From NCBI GenBank assembly GCA_032622095.1, contig CP136065.1, positions 246,079,474-246,143,473 of the forward strand: a stretch of 64,000 nt of DNA. The letters are read 5' to 3'. Under the pieces are notes generated by a model. That model was not told the origin of the DNA. It ran no database searches and saw only the letters and a list, made by a program, of their open reading frames with translations. The DNA is from Siphonodentalium dalli (lineage: Eukaryota > Mollusca > Scaphopoda > Gadilida > Siphonodentaliidae). This document shows positions 23,853 through 36,045 of this stretch, one piece after another. The position numbers were made by a program, and so were the translations under genes. Numbering within the stretch: the stretch's first letter is position 1; every line of letters begins with the position of its first letter.

Positions 23853-26374
23853 TAGCTCAACTTAGGTAAGGGAATAATTTAATGGTTGACAGTAAATGGA
23901 GGAATAGGAAAGGTGCTAATTGAAATGTTTAACCTACATGTAGCTGTGCCAAAGGATTTAGTCATGCAAAGAGTAAAATCATGGCTGCTGGCGGCCATGT
24001 TTTTTGGCTGAATGACCTCAAAATGACTCGTTCCCATCAGGCCTCAGCTCACAAGGCGACTCAGGCGAGATTTTTGCCTTACTGTCGCACACTTCGCCCT
24101 ATCGTCGCTCTAAGGCGAAATCGAAGTCGCCTTCAATTTTAAGGGGAGTTTTTTTTTGTTTTTTTTCCTTAATTTTTTTTTCTAGTTTTTTCCCCAGACA
24201 TGCCACGGCCATCCCAAAAATAAGCTGTCCCGCTTTTCGGATATAAAACAAATACGACATTATTAGAGTATGTACCAGGCGCTTCGGAAGTTCGTTTCGG
24301 TAACGCGTTGCACTTTTTGAAGAGACCGCGTCACACTTTTTGAAGAGACCGCTTCCGTAAATAAATGTCAAGTTTATTGCTTTAATCGGATTATACCAGT
24401 GATGTTGGCATTAATTAAGGGAGGCCATTAATTAATAAAAGCTTTAGCAATAAAACTAAAAGCTTTTGCAACTCCTTTGTTAGTTAATCCTTATTGTTTA
24501 TTTTAGCGGACACCCACATTACAGCCGTGACCAAATTAAACTTACAAAGTTACAACTTACATGCATCATGATAATAGTCAATACTACAAACGTATCTTCC
24601 ATGCTGCAGTCTAGGAAATAATACTTCTTCCATTTAGTTAAAAAATTAACTACTACTGTAACTTGATAATTGTCTTGCTTAAATGATAGCTACACAAAAC
24701 ATTTCCAAAAAATTTAAATGTAAAATAACAATTAATTAGGCTAATTTCAGATCAAGTCAAATTTTTTTAGTTTTATTTCTTATTTTATGTTTTTAAATTT
24801 TTTATTGATGTTATAAAATAAAGCGATAGTTGAAAATTGTCAATTTTCGGTAGTCTCCACTTCTCCCTAAATTTCCTGAAGTCTCCCTAAATTTCCTGGA
24901 GGGAGACTTCAAGTCTCCCTGTTCTGAACCCCTAGGCCGAGGCCTGGTTCCCATCTACATGTCATTGTTAACATCCATGACAAATTTCATGATTATCAGT
25001 CGAATAGTACGACCTGTAGCCCGCACCAATGGATTTAATTTTGAAATCCAAGATGGCCTCCAGCGGCCATGTTTTTTGCTGAATAACCTCAAAAGGACTC
25101 GTTTCCCGTCTACATGTCATTGTTAACATCCATGACAAATTTCATGAAGATCCGACTAAAGCTACGACCTGTAGCCCGCGCCAAAGGATTTAGTCATGCA
25201 AAGAGTAAAATCCAAGATGGCTGCTGGCGGCAATGTTTTTTGGCCGAACGACCCCAAAATGACTCGTTCCAATCTACATGTCATTGTTAACATCCATGAC
25301 AAATTTCATGAAGATCCGACTAAAGCTACGACCTGTAGCCCGCGCCAAAGGATTTAGTCATGCAAAGAGTAAAATCCAAGATGGCTGCTGGCGGCAATGT
25401 TTTTTGGCCGAACGACCCCAAAATGACTCGTTCCAATCTACATGTCATTGTTAACATCCATGACAAATTTCATGATGATCAGACGAACAGTACGACCTGT
25501 AGCCCGCGCCAATTAATTGAATTTTAAAATCCAAGATGGCCACCAGCGGCCATTTTTTTGGCCAAATGACCCCAAAATGACTCGTTCCCGTCTACATGTC
25601 ATTGTTAACATCCATGACAAATTTGATGAAGATACGACCTGTAGCCCGCGCCAAAGGATTTAGCCATGCAAAGAGTAAAATCCAAGATGGCTGCTGGCGG
25701 CCATGTTTTTCGGCCAAATGTCCCCAAAATGACTCGTTCCCATCTACATGTCATTGTTAACATCCATGACAAATTTCATGAAGATCGGACCAAAGCTACG
25801 ACCTGTAGCCGACGCCAAAGGATTTAGTCATGCAAAGAGTAAAATCCAAGATGGCTGCTGGCGGCCATGTTTTTTGGCCGAGCGACCCCAAAATGACTCG
25901 TTTCCCATCTACATGTCATTGTTAACATCCATGACAAATTTCATGAAGATCCGACTAAAGCTACGACCTGCAGCCCGCGCCAAAGGATTTAGTCATGCAA
26001 AGAGTAAAATCCAAAATGGCTGCTGGCGGCCATGTTTTTTGACAGAACGACCCCAAAATGACTCGTTCCCATCTACATGTCAATATTAACATCCATGACA
26101 AATTTCATGATGATCAGACGAACAGTACTACATGTAGACCGCGCCAATGGATTGAATTTTGAAATCCAAGATGGCCACCAGCGGCCATGTTTTTAGGCCG
26201 AATGACCCCAAAATGACTCGTTCCCATCTACATGTCAATGTCAACATTCATGACAAATTTCATAAAGTTCAGACCAAAGGTACGACCTGTAGCCCGCGCC
26301 AAAGGAAATTGTTGACGGGACACACGGACGCCAACCCATGGCAATAGCTCAAACTTACAAAGTAAGTTGAGCTA
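23853..26374 (+). mobile_element. Helitron-like element with ~160-base tandem core (interrupted)
   Basis: It starts 'TAGCTCAACTTA' just after a 'gtgtcaatgacac' palindrome and ends 'TAAGTTGAGCTA'. A hairpin (cttac-aaa-gtaag) lies just before the final CTAA. The core from about 24950 is roughly nine units of ~155-165 bases. Each runs 'catctacatgtcattgtt', 'catgacaaatttcatgaaga', 'cgacctgtagcccgcgcc' and 'atccaagatggctgctgg'. This architecture of unique ends, a tandem ~160-base core and a terminal hairpin is that reported for pearl-type and Helitron-related elements of bivalves. A hAT-like element interrupts it at 24038-24946. A related fragment is at 48835-49145. Small ORFs inside are repeat translations, not genes. 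Confidence 0.8.
24038..24946. mobile_element. Non-autonomous hAT-like element with 8-bp target duplication
   Basis: The ends are CAGGCCTCAG and CCGAGGCCTG (inverted), flanked by an exact 8-base direct repeat, GTTCCCAT (24030-24037, 24947-24954). Removing the insertion and one duplicate restores the tandem repeat around it. The interior has 'ctcaggcgag' and 'aggcgaaatcgaagtcgcc' blocks, then an AT-rich middle and 'tctccctaaatttcctg' repeats. No transposase frame survives. A shorter relative is at 51889-52171. Confidence 0.88.
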
Positions 26375-26538
26375 ATAAGTAAACGGATTCAACATAGTCA
26401 TGTGTTTTGACCGCCATAAAGATCCATAAATGCTGCAAGCTTCGGATTCATGCAATTTGCTAAAATTGATGGTCAGAATGCCATTACCACATTTAATTCG
26501 CGGTTCATTTCTTATGAGACAGTCAGAGACACACTTAC

Positions 26539-26715
26539 TCAGATTTCTGTCGGCTGGTCTGTCGCTTCCTCCTTGGTTTGCTGCTACCTGACGATCCACT
26601 GGAGCTCGAACTAGAAGTCCTCGACCGTGAGCTTCCAGAACTGCTTCCAGATGATGACGATGAACTCCCAGATGACCTTGACCTACTCCTCGATCCAGTA
26701 GAGCTGGAGCTTCCA
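26539..26715 (-). CDS. RNPS1: RNPS1 serine-rich exon
   Basis: The exon is bounded by a 'ttttatcttgcag' acceptor and a 'CTGA|gtaagt' donor, phase 1 in and 2 out. It encodes 58 full codons, mostly Ser with interspersed Gly and Arg (TGSRSRSRSSGSSS). The exon then changes to a basic stretch (KPRRKRQTSRQKSE) that leads into the RRM exon. Animal RNPS1 has the same poly-Ser domain, a phosphorylation-rich segment needed for protein contacts in splicing complexes, just before the RRM. The codon mix for Ser (TCA, TCG, AGC, AGT) shows it is real coding rather than a simple repeat. Confidence 0.95.
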
Positions 26716-26719
26716 CTGC

Positions 26720-27260
26720 AAGATAAAATTCAACATTCATACAACCGCTTCTTCGGCATTGCTTTAGAATTGCATTAAATTTTATATTGGCTTTTCGGCT
26801 TTTTCTAACGGCATCGCCTTTTGCCATAGCTAATTTTGATGGCCGTTCATATTAGCAACATAAACTCACCTCTGATATTAAATATCTGTCAGCAAATAAA
26901 GTTGTTGGGTTTATCACTCCCCATTGAAAATGTAATGTCATATCTGAAGAATTTTTGAATATTTAAATGGCATACCAATATTCCGGGAATTGCCATACAT
27001 ATATGGATGGTATTTGATGTTGTGCCGATATTCTGGTGGTGTTGTATATGGGGGTACCTAAGTACAGATGGAGTCATGTCTATTGTAGGGAAAATGTTCA
27101 GAAGTTCAGAAATATGGTCGTTGTTTGAACTTATTATCTGAACATTTCCTAAGTGAAAATACTCAGCCCTTGAAATTGACAATTTTCTTCTAAGAAATCT
27201 ACGGCATTGCTTTAGAATTTTGTATTTTGTCTATGGCATCGCCTTTTCCTGTATCTAATA
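26720..27260. other. RNPS1 intron, no feature seen
   Basis: A diverged duplicate ('cggcattgctttagaatt' with 'ggcatcgccttttgcc'; 26752-26826 and 27201-27250) is the only pattern. Confidence 0.4.
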
Positions 27261-27275
27261 TCTGTATTTAGTACT

Positions 27276-30062
27276 AGTAGATTAGCCCGCCACTGGCGGG
27301 ATTGGTCCCATGGTATTGGTCGATCCATTATTTTTATTTTTTTCAAGGTAACCCCGTACAGGCACACCGACAAAAATATTCCCGGTCCCGAGTTGACCAT
27401 ACATAAGAAATTTCACGTCGATGTCACCACTGACGACCGAGATATCCAAGGCGGACAAACTGACCCGACGAAAATCTCCCTCGTCCCTTGGAAGCCCTAA
27501 GTAGGAAATTTCGTCTCGATATCACCAGTTTCCGAGATGGTGGATTGAACCGTATTTATACTTGTGTATATAAATGCTCTTTAACAACGACACCGCAGAT
27601 ATGAACGCTCTTTAATCATTAACCCATCATTTAAACCATTAACCCATCAATTCCAATGACGGTGGCAGGGCGAAGGAGTACTCGGACATTCTCAGAAGCG
27701 GTGCGATGACACTTCTCGTGGCTTTTTACCCTTAGATAGCAAGTTTGGGCTCAATCGGTTGAGCCGTTTTCGAGTCTATAAAGGATATACATACACACGG
27801 AAGTCTCAAAATATATAATAGACTAGCAGGTTAGCCCGCCACCGGCGGCTTGTCCGAAACATGACATTTTTATATATATTTTTTTTTAATTTTTAGCTCC
27901 ACGCGTTTCAATAAGAAAAAATTGTACCCGGTAGCTCCACCCGTTTCCGAGATCTGGTCTGCGCATGCGCGAAGCTGGCTTCGCACGGGCTCGGCGACCC
28001 GATCAAATTTGTACCCGGCCCAAGATACATTCACATAGCAAATTTCAAGTCGATAGCTCCACCCGTTTCCGATATCTCGTCTGCGCATGCGCTGCACGGG
28101 CGTCGCATGGGCTCGCCGACCCGATAAAATTTGTACCCGGCGCAAGATACATTCACATTGCAATTTTCAAGTCGATAGCTCCACCCGTTTCCGAGATCTG
28201 CCTTTTTAATCGAGATAAATGCATTTCGTACTCGTCCTAATGTACTATTTCGAGCGATAACAATTGTCAGACTCCCATCGTGAACCTCAACACGAAGTAA
28301 ACACGTGTTTCGAGCGATAACATTGCATTGAAGTCAGACTCCCATCGTGGACCCCCAAGACGACGTAAACACGTGTTTGTTCCCGTATAACTCTGGAGAC
28401 TCTGACTTCATATATATATATAATGACGTTATTAACCCCGGCCGTGCCGTTTGAGCTGATTTTAATGACTGGGAGTGGAGTACGGGTGCTCGGAGCTTCT
28501 GGAAAACGCGTGGACGACATCGTACGTGGGTTTTACCTCTAGATGGGAAGTTTGAGCTCAATCTGTCCAGCCGTTGTACTATTTCGAGCGATAACAATTG
28601 TCAGACTCCCATCGTGAACCTCAACACGAAGTAAACACGTGTTTCGAGCGATAACATTGCATTGAAGTCAGACTCCCATCGTGGACCCCCAAGACGACGT
28701 AAACACGTGTTTGTTCCGGTATAACTCTGGAGACTCTGACTTCATATATATATATAATGACGTTATTAACCCCGGCCGTGCCGTTTGAGCTGATTTTGAT
28801 GAATGGGAGTGGAGAACGGGTGCTCTGAGCTTTTCTAAACTGCGACTACGGCGGTGTCGGTGGGATTTTACACTTACATACGAAATTTGAGCTCGATCGG
28901 ATCAGTCGTTTTGGATTCTATGAAGTACACACACACATATATACACACATATATACACACATATATACGAAGTCTCAAAATATATAGTATAGACTAGCAG
29001 GTTAGCCCGCCACTGGCGGCATTCGTCCCATGGCTTTGTTTCAGAAACATGACATTTTTGTAATTATGTTTTTTTTATTTTTTTTTTTATTTTATTTTTT
29101 AATATGAATTTAATGTTTTTTGTTTCTGAATTGTTTTTTTATTGTTAATTTCTTTTAATTTTAAATTGTTTTAATTAAATTGTAAATTGTTTTATTTAAT
29201 TTTTTTGTTTCTGGCGGAAAAAATTACCCGTAGAAATCCCCCCCCCCCCCCCCCCCCCCCTTCCTAGGAACGACAGACAACGCATTCTTTGTTTCGCGAA
29301 ATCTCTCTACGATAACATTGCATTGAATTTAAAACAAACGCTTCCCGTCGGGAAATCTGTCTTCGGGTCGTTGTTGTTGGCATCACGGCTCCCCGAAAAC
29401 TCTCACATTGCCGAAAACGTGTATTTAGTAATATCGTTGTTGTTGATATTTACGGCTTGGGGGCTTTTTTCTTATTTAGCAAGTTTGAGCTCAATCGGTT
29501 AGAGTCTATAAAGGACACACTCATATATATGATACTTCCCGTAGGTAGCAAGTTTGAGCTCAATCGGCATTCCCTGGAATTTCCCGTAGATTGGCAGATT
29601 CCAGTAACTTTATAACGGTATATCTGGGGAGAAATCTGATGCTATATTCGTGATTATCTGGGATGATTTCGGTATATACCGAAGGTATATACTGTAAAAA
29701 CAGAGCGCGCCATCCGTGATCGCAGGGAATAAATTTCGAGCGATAACGTTTGCGTTCCTGTATAACTCTGCAGATGCGAATAACGTTGAATGGGAAACAG
29801 ACGCTCTTTATAGAGATGCGTCAAAAACAAACGCTCATTAAATAATCACTTGATTAACCCCCGCCGTGCCTTTGCGGTGATTTGAGATTGGAGAACGGGT
29901 GCTCTGGGCTTCTCTGAACCGCGACTACGGCGGTGTCGGTGGGATTTTACACTTGCATACGAAATTTGATCTCAATCTGTACACGCGTTTTGGATTCTAT
30001 GAAGTACACACACACACACACACACACATATATACGAAGTCTCAAAATATATAGTATAGATT
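27276..30062 (+). repeat. Head-to-tail array of three dispersed-repeat units
   Basis: Each unit begins 'gcccgccactggcgg' (27284, 27834, 29001). It ends with a CA/TA microsatellite and 'aagtctcaaaatatata' (27802, 28972, 30036), and the end of one abuts the start of the next. Shared internal blocks are 'tagctccacccgtttccgag', 'tttgagctcaatcggt' and 'gggtgctc.gagcttct'. The middle unit contains a near-identical 334-base tandem duplication (28241 and 28575). Poly-T and a 22-base C run lie in the third unit. No coding domain was found. Confidence 0.7.
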
Positions 30063-30565
30063 TAGCAATCATTCAGCCAGTAATTGTAATTCAGAAAAAA
30101 AAAATTATTATCCACCTACTACTACTTACTCACTCTTGAAATTTTTGGTAGGGTGAGGGCAAACATGTATTTTTAAATGTGGCCTAGTGTTTTCTACATA
30201 AATGCACAAGTGTTGATAATTTTTGTAAGTTCAGTTTCATCCGCTCATCGAACAAACAATAAGTTCTTTCGGTCCAATTTTAAGATCGATATATTACAAA
30301 TGACAAAATTTAGCGCAGTTTCATCCTTGCAACAAAAGAAATTTTTGCCAATATCTCAAGCCGACCGAGACTAGTGCTGAAACGGATATCCGGTTAACAA
30401 CCGGCTACCGTCGGCAACCGGTTGAACTACGATCAACCGGTTAACCGCTATGTAATACACACATGCAATGCCACTGATAAAAACTAACGTATTCGGGTCC
30501 TTAATCGGCATAGACTGATAACAGTAGCTTTTAAATACGGGTACTTTATCAATTTTGCTACAAAC

Positions 30566-31747
30566 CAGGGTTGGGGCGATTACATGCCAATGTAATCGAT
30601 TACGATTTCAATTACTTTTGATTTACACGATTACGATTACTGATTACATTTTTTTTCAATGTAATCGATTACGATTACAATTACTTTAGTAAATGTAATC
30701 GATTACTTTCCGATTACATCTGATTACAATTGTTAGTTTCCAACCATTTTGATCGCATAGGAATAATAATGAAATAAATCAAATTAAAATATCAAATTTG
30801 GATTCAATAAAAACATCACTACATAACATGGAAACAAGAAACGACTGAAACAATAGAAAGAAGCAAGCAATAAACACACAGACTTTTTACATTTACATGT
30901 ATTGGTGAGGTTTCACCATGAAGTTGTGCACCAACTTATTGGGAATATATTATGTTATATGTGTATTTATTTATGTAAATATATTTTTAATATAGTTTTT
31001 AATTTACTTACATGCATTGAAACTAACGCATACCATTTATGAAAATATCATTAGAAACAATTACCAATTATTTGCATGTTCTGTTAGATTCACTACCCAT
31101 TACCCAACAATGAAAATAACACTAAGATTAATTTGATAATCATCCATTCAGTTGATATCCTGATGAGGATTAATTGAGGCTTAACTCCATGACTGCAGTA
31201 AATGACAAACCAGCTAATTAGGTCTACCGATGTTTATCACACCTGCTTTGTTCAGTTAATTAGCCCTATTGTACCAGTGTGACTCTACAGCCATTGTCTG
31301 CAGCATTCCCAATAATATATAATCCTAACTGAAGTTGGCTAGTCTATTGTATTCATATTAGAACATTTCATTGTCTGTATCATAAGTTTATTGCCATACT
31401 TGCTGTATTCAACATTTTAGCAATGGTGTGTTATCTGTGTCCACTGCCAGAATGTACACAGTGTACCACTAACATAACACATGAAAAAATTGTACTAACT
31501 TTCTGATATGTTGTTTGTATCTGTGCACACTCCACAGTACTACAGTGTGAGACTATGAGTATCCAATAGCCATCCATATGAATATTATAGTAAATGTAAT
31601 CAAAAAGTAATCAAAATGTAATCATGATTACAGGTACATTTGAAAGTAATCGATTACTTGTAATCAAAAAATGTCATGATTACTGATTACAGACGATTAC
31701 TCTAAATTTTGTAATCGATTACTTTGATTACGATTACCCCAACCCTG
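30566..31747 (+). mobile_element. Inner hAT-type element with perfect 8-bp target duplication
   Basis: The ends are CAGGGTTGGGGCGATTACA and ATTACCCCAACCCTG, with a flanking direct repeat CTACAAAC on both sides (30558-30565, 31748-31755). The subterminal 180 bases at each end are packed with 'tgtaatcgattac' motifs in both orientations. The AT-rich middle has no long ORF. The 8-base duplication and CAGGG ends are typical hAT features. Confidence 0.92.
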
Positions 31748-32036
31748 CTACAAACGTTATCACTCAGATGGGTATACATTCGAAATTACGCGTATTAAAA
31801 GTCAAAATCTGGTGCCAGATCAAAAGTCTTCCATGAATGGCAGTTTATATAGTCTGGCATCGGCGGCTAAACATCAAAGATGCATGACGTCATCATTGAT
31901 GTTCCGATGTCCGGTAAAACATGTGCACTGATGCCACTGGGTCATCGGCAAAGATCAGTACAATCGTTTTCACTGCAGTACGGCATGGTCATTTGACATC
32001 TACTCTCCGACTGACTACTTGTATATAGACAGTATC

Positions 32037-32180
32037 ATGGATACCCAAGAAATGAGTAAATCAGATGTCTCGGCACATTTCAAAGAGAAATTGGCAGAAT
32101 GCAAACTCTGAGAACCAACCCTATTTACATACGCTCGGTCTATACTTCTAACATTACTGAGTTTGAGTAATCTCAGTCGA
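32037..32180 (+). pseudogene. Decayed BED zinc-finger frame
   Basis: 'SKSDVSAHFKEKLAECKL' is followed, through a stop codon, by 'PTLFTYARS' and 'SLSNLSR'. This recalls a BED finger: VW.HF, AEC..C, then a T/S-S-N-L block. The Trp and second Cys are lost. It is probably the start of the transposase once encoded by the outer hAT element. The short, damaged match leaves real doubt. Confidence 0.4.
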
Positions 32181-33005
32181 TGAAGTTCAAATGAACTCGA
32201 ATCAAAGTGGTGTTCCCGTGCAGTCGGACTAATTATTTGCATGCTATTGACTAATTCTCAGCATTTGATTGTCTTCTAACAGAAAATACTGTTTTCAGCA
32301 GGTTTCAGCTGTTTTTAAAATTTTCATTTGTTAACTTCATAAAGTTCACAAACTTCATAATTGTGTTTATTGGTCGTCAGTCATCCTATCCATCTCAAAT
32401 CGCCAAAGAACACCCAGCAGTTAGAATACCGGAGTCACTTGACTTAATAATCGGCCAGTCCCGTAATCGCTATAATGGCAATAAAAAACTGCCGATATTT
32501 GCATGTACGAACATATGTATATAGGTCACACAATATTCTTCCCAAAACGAGAACGATAGCAAGTCAGGTAGCAGTCGTAACTGCGGTACAAACAGGTCAA
32601 GCATGACATGATGACACGTCTATTTATAAACACTGCGAGTTTTAGTTCACTGTGTTATCTGCCAAGTTGTCAACACGTGGCTTTGTGACGTTCGTGTTTG
32701 ATGATTTACATTCGTTTAATACAAGCTCCGTCTGTGTAAACATTACGCGAGTTTGCCATACAGTTAATAAATCATATTATGCTCATATATTGGTACATAT
32801 TATGGTGTAAATAATCAGTGTAAAGTCATAGGTTGAAAATAGCGGATAACCGGTTATGATCCGGTTACACGTCGCGGTTAACCGGCTACAAAAATAGGTC
32901 AACCGTTTCAGCACTAAGCTGGTGTGAATTTCTGTATACACAAATCCACATGTTGTGAATTTATGTATAAAACGCTACAATAATAACCCAATTAGTAATA
33001 ATAAC

Positions 33006-33119
33006 CTGCTGCTGGTACCCGAACTCGATTCACTGCTGCTGGAGGAATGCCGCTTCTTGTCCCGTCCTCGTTCTGCCGACGCTTTCTTCCGTTCTCTGCT
33101 CTTACTCTGGCTCCGAACC
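33006..33119 (-). CDS. RNPS1: RNPS1, most upstream coding exon found
   Basis: A 'ttttttttatag' acceptor and an 'AGCAG|gttatt' donor bound 37 full codons with phases 1 in and 2 out. The exon encodes a basic/serine stretch (RSQSKSRERKKASAERGRDKK, then a Ser run) that matches the lysine/arginine-rich segment before the Ser domain of RNPS1, including the 'RGRDK' motif. It has no usable ATG, so at least one more exon with the start codon must lie further right. I could not identify it. Together the five exons give about 256 residues, against 305 in the human protein. Confidence 0.9.
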
Positions 33120-33245
33120 CTATAAAAAAAATGATAGTTTCTCCAATTCAAAAATTCTGTTAAGAAATTGCAAAAGTTTGCAAAGTGGATCTTATTTCAA
33201 TTTTTAATCTTACGCCAAAGAAAAATAAATGTCTAAATATTTCAC

Positions 33246-34990
33246 TATATAGTTAGTCAGTAAAGGATCCAGGGCTTTTTTGGGGACACCTGTTTTCGGG
33301 CAATGATGTGCCAAAGGCATATCCCTAAGGTCTGAGTGGGGGGAGGTTCGGGAGGGGTGTCCCCTGTTGATGGTGGGGGTCTGGGGGACCTCACCCTGGA
33401 AAATGTTTGAAAAAATCCATTGCATTGAGAGCTAATCTACGGCTCTCTGAGTCAGTATTTTAAATTTGACTGAGAGGTCAATTTGATCCAGTTTCTCGAG
33501 CGTAACTTTGGAAATTTTGATATATGTATGGGATTGGAAATGCTTATAAGTTATTGTCAGATATCTTTTGGTTCAATGGATTATGCTTATCCTGCTTGAA
33601 ATGAGACTTACCATTATCACTCTAATTCATATAACAGGCTATTTTCTGAAATTCAATTGAGAGACACATACATAATATACTATTAGTGCAGAAACAATGT
33701 CTATTAAGTTAGTAATTACTCAGTAATTAGTACTGATCTCTATGTTAATTATTCATTATCAATGAGATCCCACCTGATAACCACCTGATCAAATTGTCAC
33801 TGTTCCGGTACTGTATTGTGTAATTTCGCTTGAATTTTATTGAAATACTAAAGTCTGAAGGCTGAATGATAACAAACCTGAACTCAAACTATTTGAAGTT
33901 TTCACAGATGAAAGCTAGATAGAACCAAATAAACTTTACAGTATGATTCCAACTGTTAAACCAGGGACATATCCAGGCCGTTTTTCATACCGTTTACCGG
34001 TTTGGGCGCCCAAACTCCAGGCACCCAAAACAAAATTTAACAAACAATTTTTTTAAATTCAGGTCCCAATTCATATCATAACAAGATATATATATTTATA
34101 TATATTGATATAAGACATGTAAGTTTACAAAAAGATTTAACTTAAGTTTAACAGTTGGAATAATACTGTAAAGTATGTTTGGCTTTATCTAGCTTTCATC
34201 TGTGAAAACTTCAATTAGTATCAGCATTTCAATCAATTTCAAGTGAAATTACACAATACAGTACAGGAACAGTGACAATTTGATCAAGTAAACCTGGTTA
34301 TCATGTGGGATATCATAATACCAAATGAATAATTAACATAGAGATTAGTACTACTAGTAATTACTACATGTAACTTAATAGACATTATTTCTGTACTACC
34401 AGAAAATATTATGAATGTGTCTCTCACTTGAATTTCAGAAAATAGCCTATTATATCAATTACAGTGATAATGGTCTTATTTCAAGCAGGATAAGCATAAT
34501 CCATTGAACAAAAAGATATCTGACAATAACTTATAAGCATTTCCAATCCATACATATATAAAAAAAAATCCAAAGTTATGCTCAAGAAACTTGATCAAAG
34601 TGAAGATTAGTAAAATTCAAAATACTGACTCCAAGAGCTCTAGATTAGCTCTTAATGCATTGGATTAAAAAAAAATTCCAGGGGGAGACCTCCCGCCCCC
34701 CCCCCCCCCCACCACCACCAGCAGGGGGATACCCCCTCCCAAACCTCCCTCACTAATGTCTTTAGAATATGCCTTTGGCATATCATTGCCCAAAAACAGG
34801 TGTCCCCAAAAAATCCCTGGATACTTCACTGGTTAAACTTAAATCTTTTTGTAAACTTAAATGTCTTATGTCAATATATATAAATACATAAATGTTGTGT
34901 ATCTTATTATGATATGAATTGGGACCTGAATTGAAAAAATAAAAAAAATATTTTTTTTTTTTTTTTTTTTTGGGCGTCTGGACAAAATGC
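33246..34990. repeat. Compound inverted repeat (A-B-A'-B' layout)
   Basis: Block A (33246-33960) is repeated inverted as A' (34145-34835). Shared marks include 'ggcatat', 'ggtgtcccc', 'gataatgg', 'agatatct' and 'gatgaaagctagat'. Block B (33965-34140: 'gggcgcccaaactccagg', 'caggtcccaattcatatcat') is repeated inverted as B' (34840-34990). The order A-B-A'-B' is not a simple hairpin. It suggests two overlapping inverted elements or a partial tandem inversion. Related pieces are at 8863, 44580-44640, 47150-47300 and 47620-47660. No coding. Confidence 0.75.
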
Positions 34991-35054
34991 CACAAATATA
35001 AAGATGTCAATCTTGTTATACACATGCATGTTATTAATATCAACTACATGATTA

Positions 35055-35536
35055 AAGGTACTCAATCCGTAAAGAGGGTCCCCATCTCAACAGATTCCAA
35101 CAACAACAATCCGATCAGAGGGTCCTATATTACTATTTCTTTGGCTTTGGGGGTAAAAAATATTTGATTCGAGTCGAGGAACCCATCAAACAAAGCTCAG
35201 AGTTATTAGATATTGATTTTTGAAATTTGTTAATTTCTCGAGATGAGTACTAATAATTGCCATCAATTTTGAAACCTGCTCGAGATGATTACACCAAAAC
35301 TCTATTCAAACAGACAAGGATGGATAACTCTAAAATCAAGTGGTAATAATCACGCAATTTTGACTACGTACTGGGCCAGAAAGAATTCCCGATAATGAAA
35401 AATAATAGATTTCTAAAATCGATATCTAACAAATCTGAGCTTTGATGGGTGACTTCCTCGACTCGAATCAAATATTTTTGACCCCCGAAGCCATTGAAAT
35501 AGTAATTGAGATGAGTTTTATCGGATTGAGTACCTT
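35055..35536. mobile_element. TA-flanked palindromic MITE, 'ggtactcaatccg' family
   Basis: It starts AAGGTACTCAATCCG and ends CGGATTGAGTACCTT, with TA on each side. About 180 bases of each arm are complementary ('atttgattcgagtcgaggaa' and reverse). It is the best-preserved of the three copies. Confidence 0.88.
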
Positions 35537-35689
35537 TAACTGCAAATTTAGTTTCATTAATACTATAACTTGATTAATACACGTATGTATATAAATTATA
35601 TGACCGGAAATTTGCACAGGCTATGCTATTTTCTTTCAAAATACTATATGTAAATGCACTGAAATTTCTTTGTTGTCATTATTAATTAA

Positions 35690-35958
35690 AAAATTAAACA
35701 AGCCTTCCTTGGAAGGTGAAGTTTGATTGTGATTCTATGAGTCATAAAGAATCACTGGAGGGATTAAATGAGATATGCCAGTGCGCAGGCGCCAATCACA
35801 ATTAAAAGCCGAAATTTGGAGTGAAGATCTCAACTCAAACATACATACTTAACCCAAAAAGTTGGGTGGGAGGGTGGCATTTAATCCCTCCAGTGATTCT
35901 TTATGACTCATAGAATCACAATCAAACTTCACCTTCCAAGGAAGGCTTGTTTAATTTT
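35690..35958. mobile_element. Palindromic element with ~75-base arms
   Basis: The left arm (35690-35771; 'aagccttccttggaaggtga', 'tcataaagaatcactgga') is exactly mirrored at 35877-35955. The loop carries a 34-base stretch (35766-35799; 'gccagtgcgcaggcgccaat') found again near 43925-43958. No coding. Confidence 0.85.
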
Positions 35959-36045
35959 TTTATTCTATTTCGTCATAACATCACTTCCGGTATAAAATGA
36001 GACTTTAAAGCATCAAACACCAAATTTCCAAGGATTATACAGAAT

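Larger units (their letters stand above)
30372..32916 (+). mobile_element. Outer hAT-like element (interrupted)
   Basis: The inverted ends TAGTGCTGAAACGG and CCGTTTCAGCACTA are both followed inward by ccggttaacc-rich sequence. It contains a complete second element (30566-31747) and a decayed BED-finger frame (32037-32180). I see no clear 8-base flanking duplication. Without the inner insertion it would be about 1.36 kb. Confidence 0.75.

Noticed and set aside
24950-26340. Regular repeats as a CRISPR array
   Set aside because: Unit length is ~160 bases with no unique spacers, in animal DNA.
25748-26347. 113- and 62-residue frames with internal repeats ('SMTNFMKI..KLRPVA')
   Set aside because: They are translations of the ~160-base tandem unit. 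The repeat, not a protein, explains the pattern.
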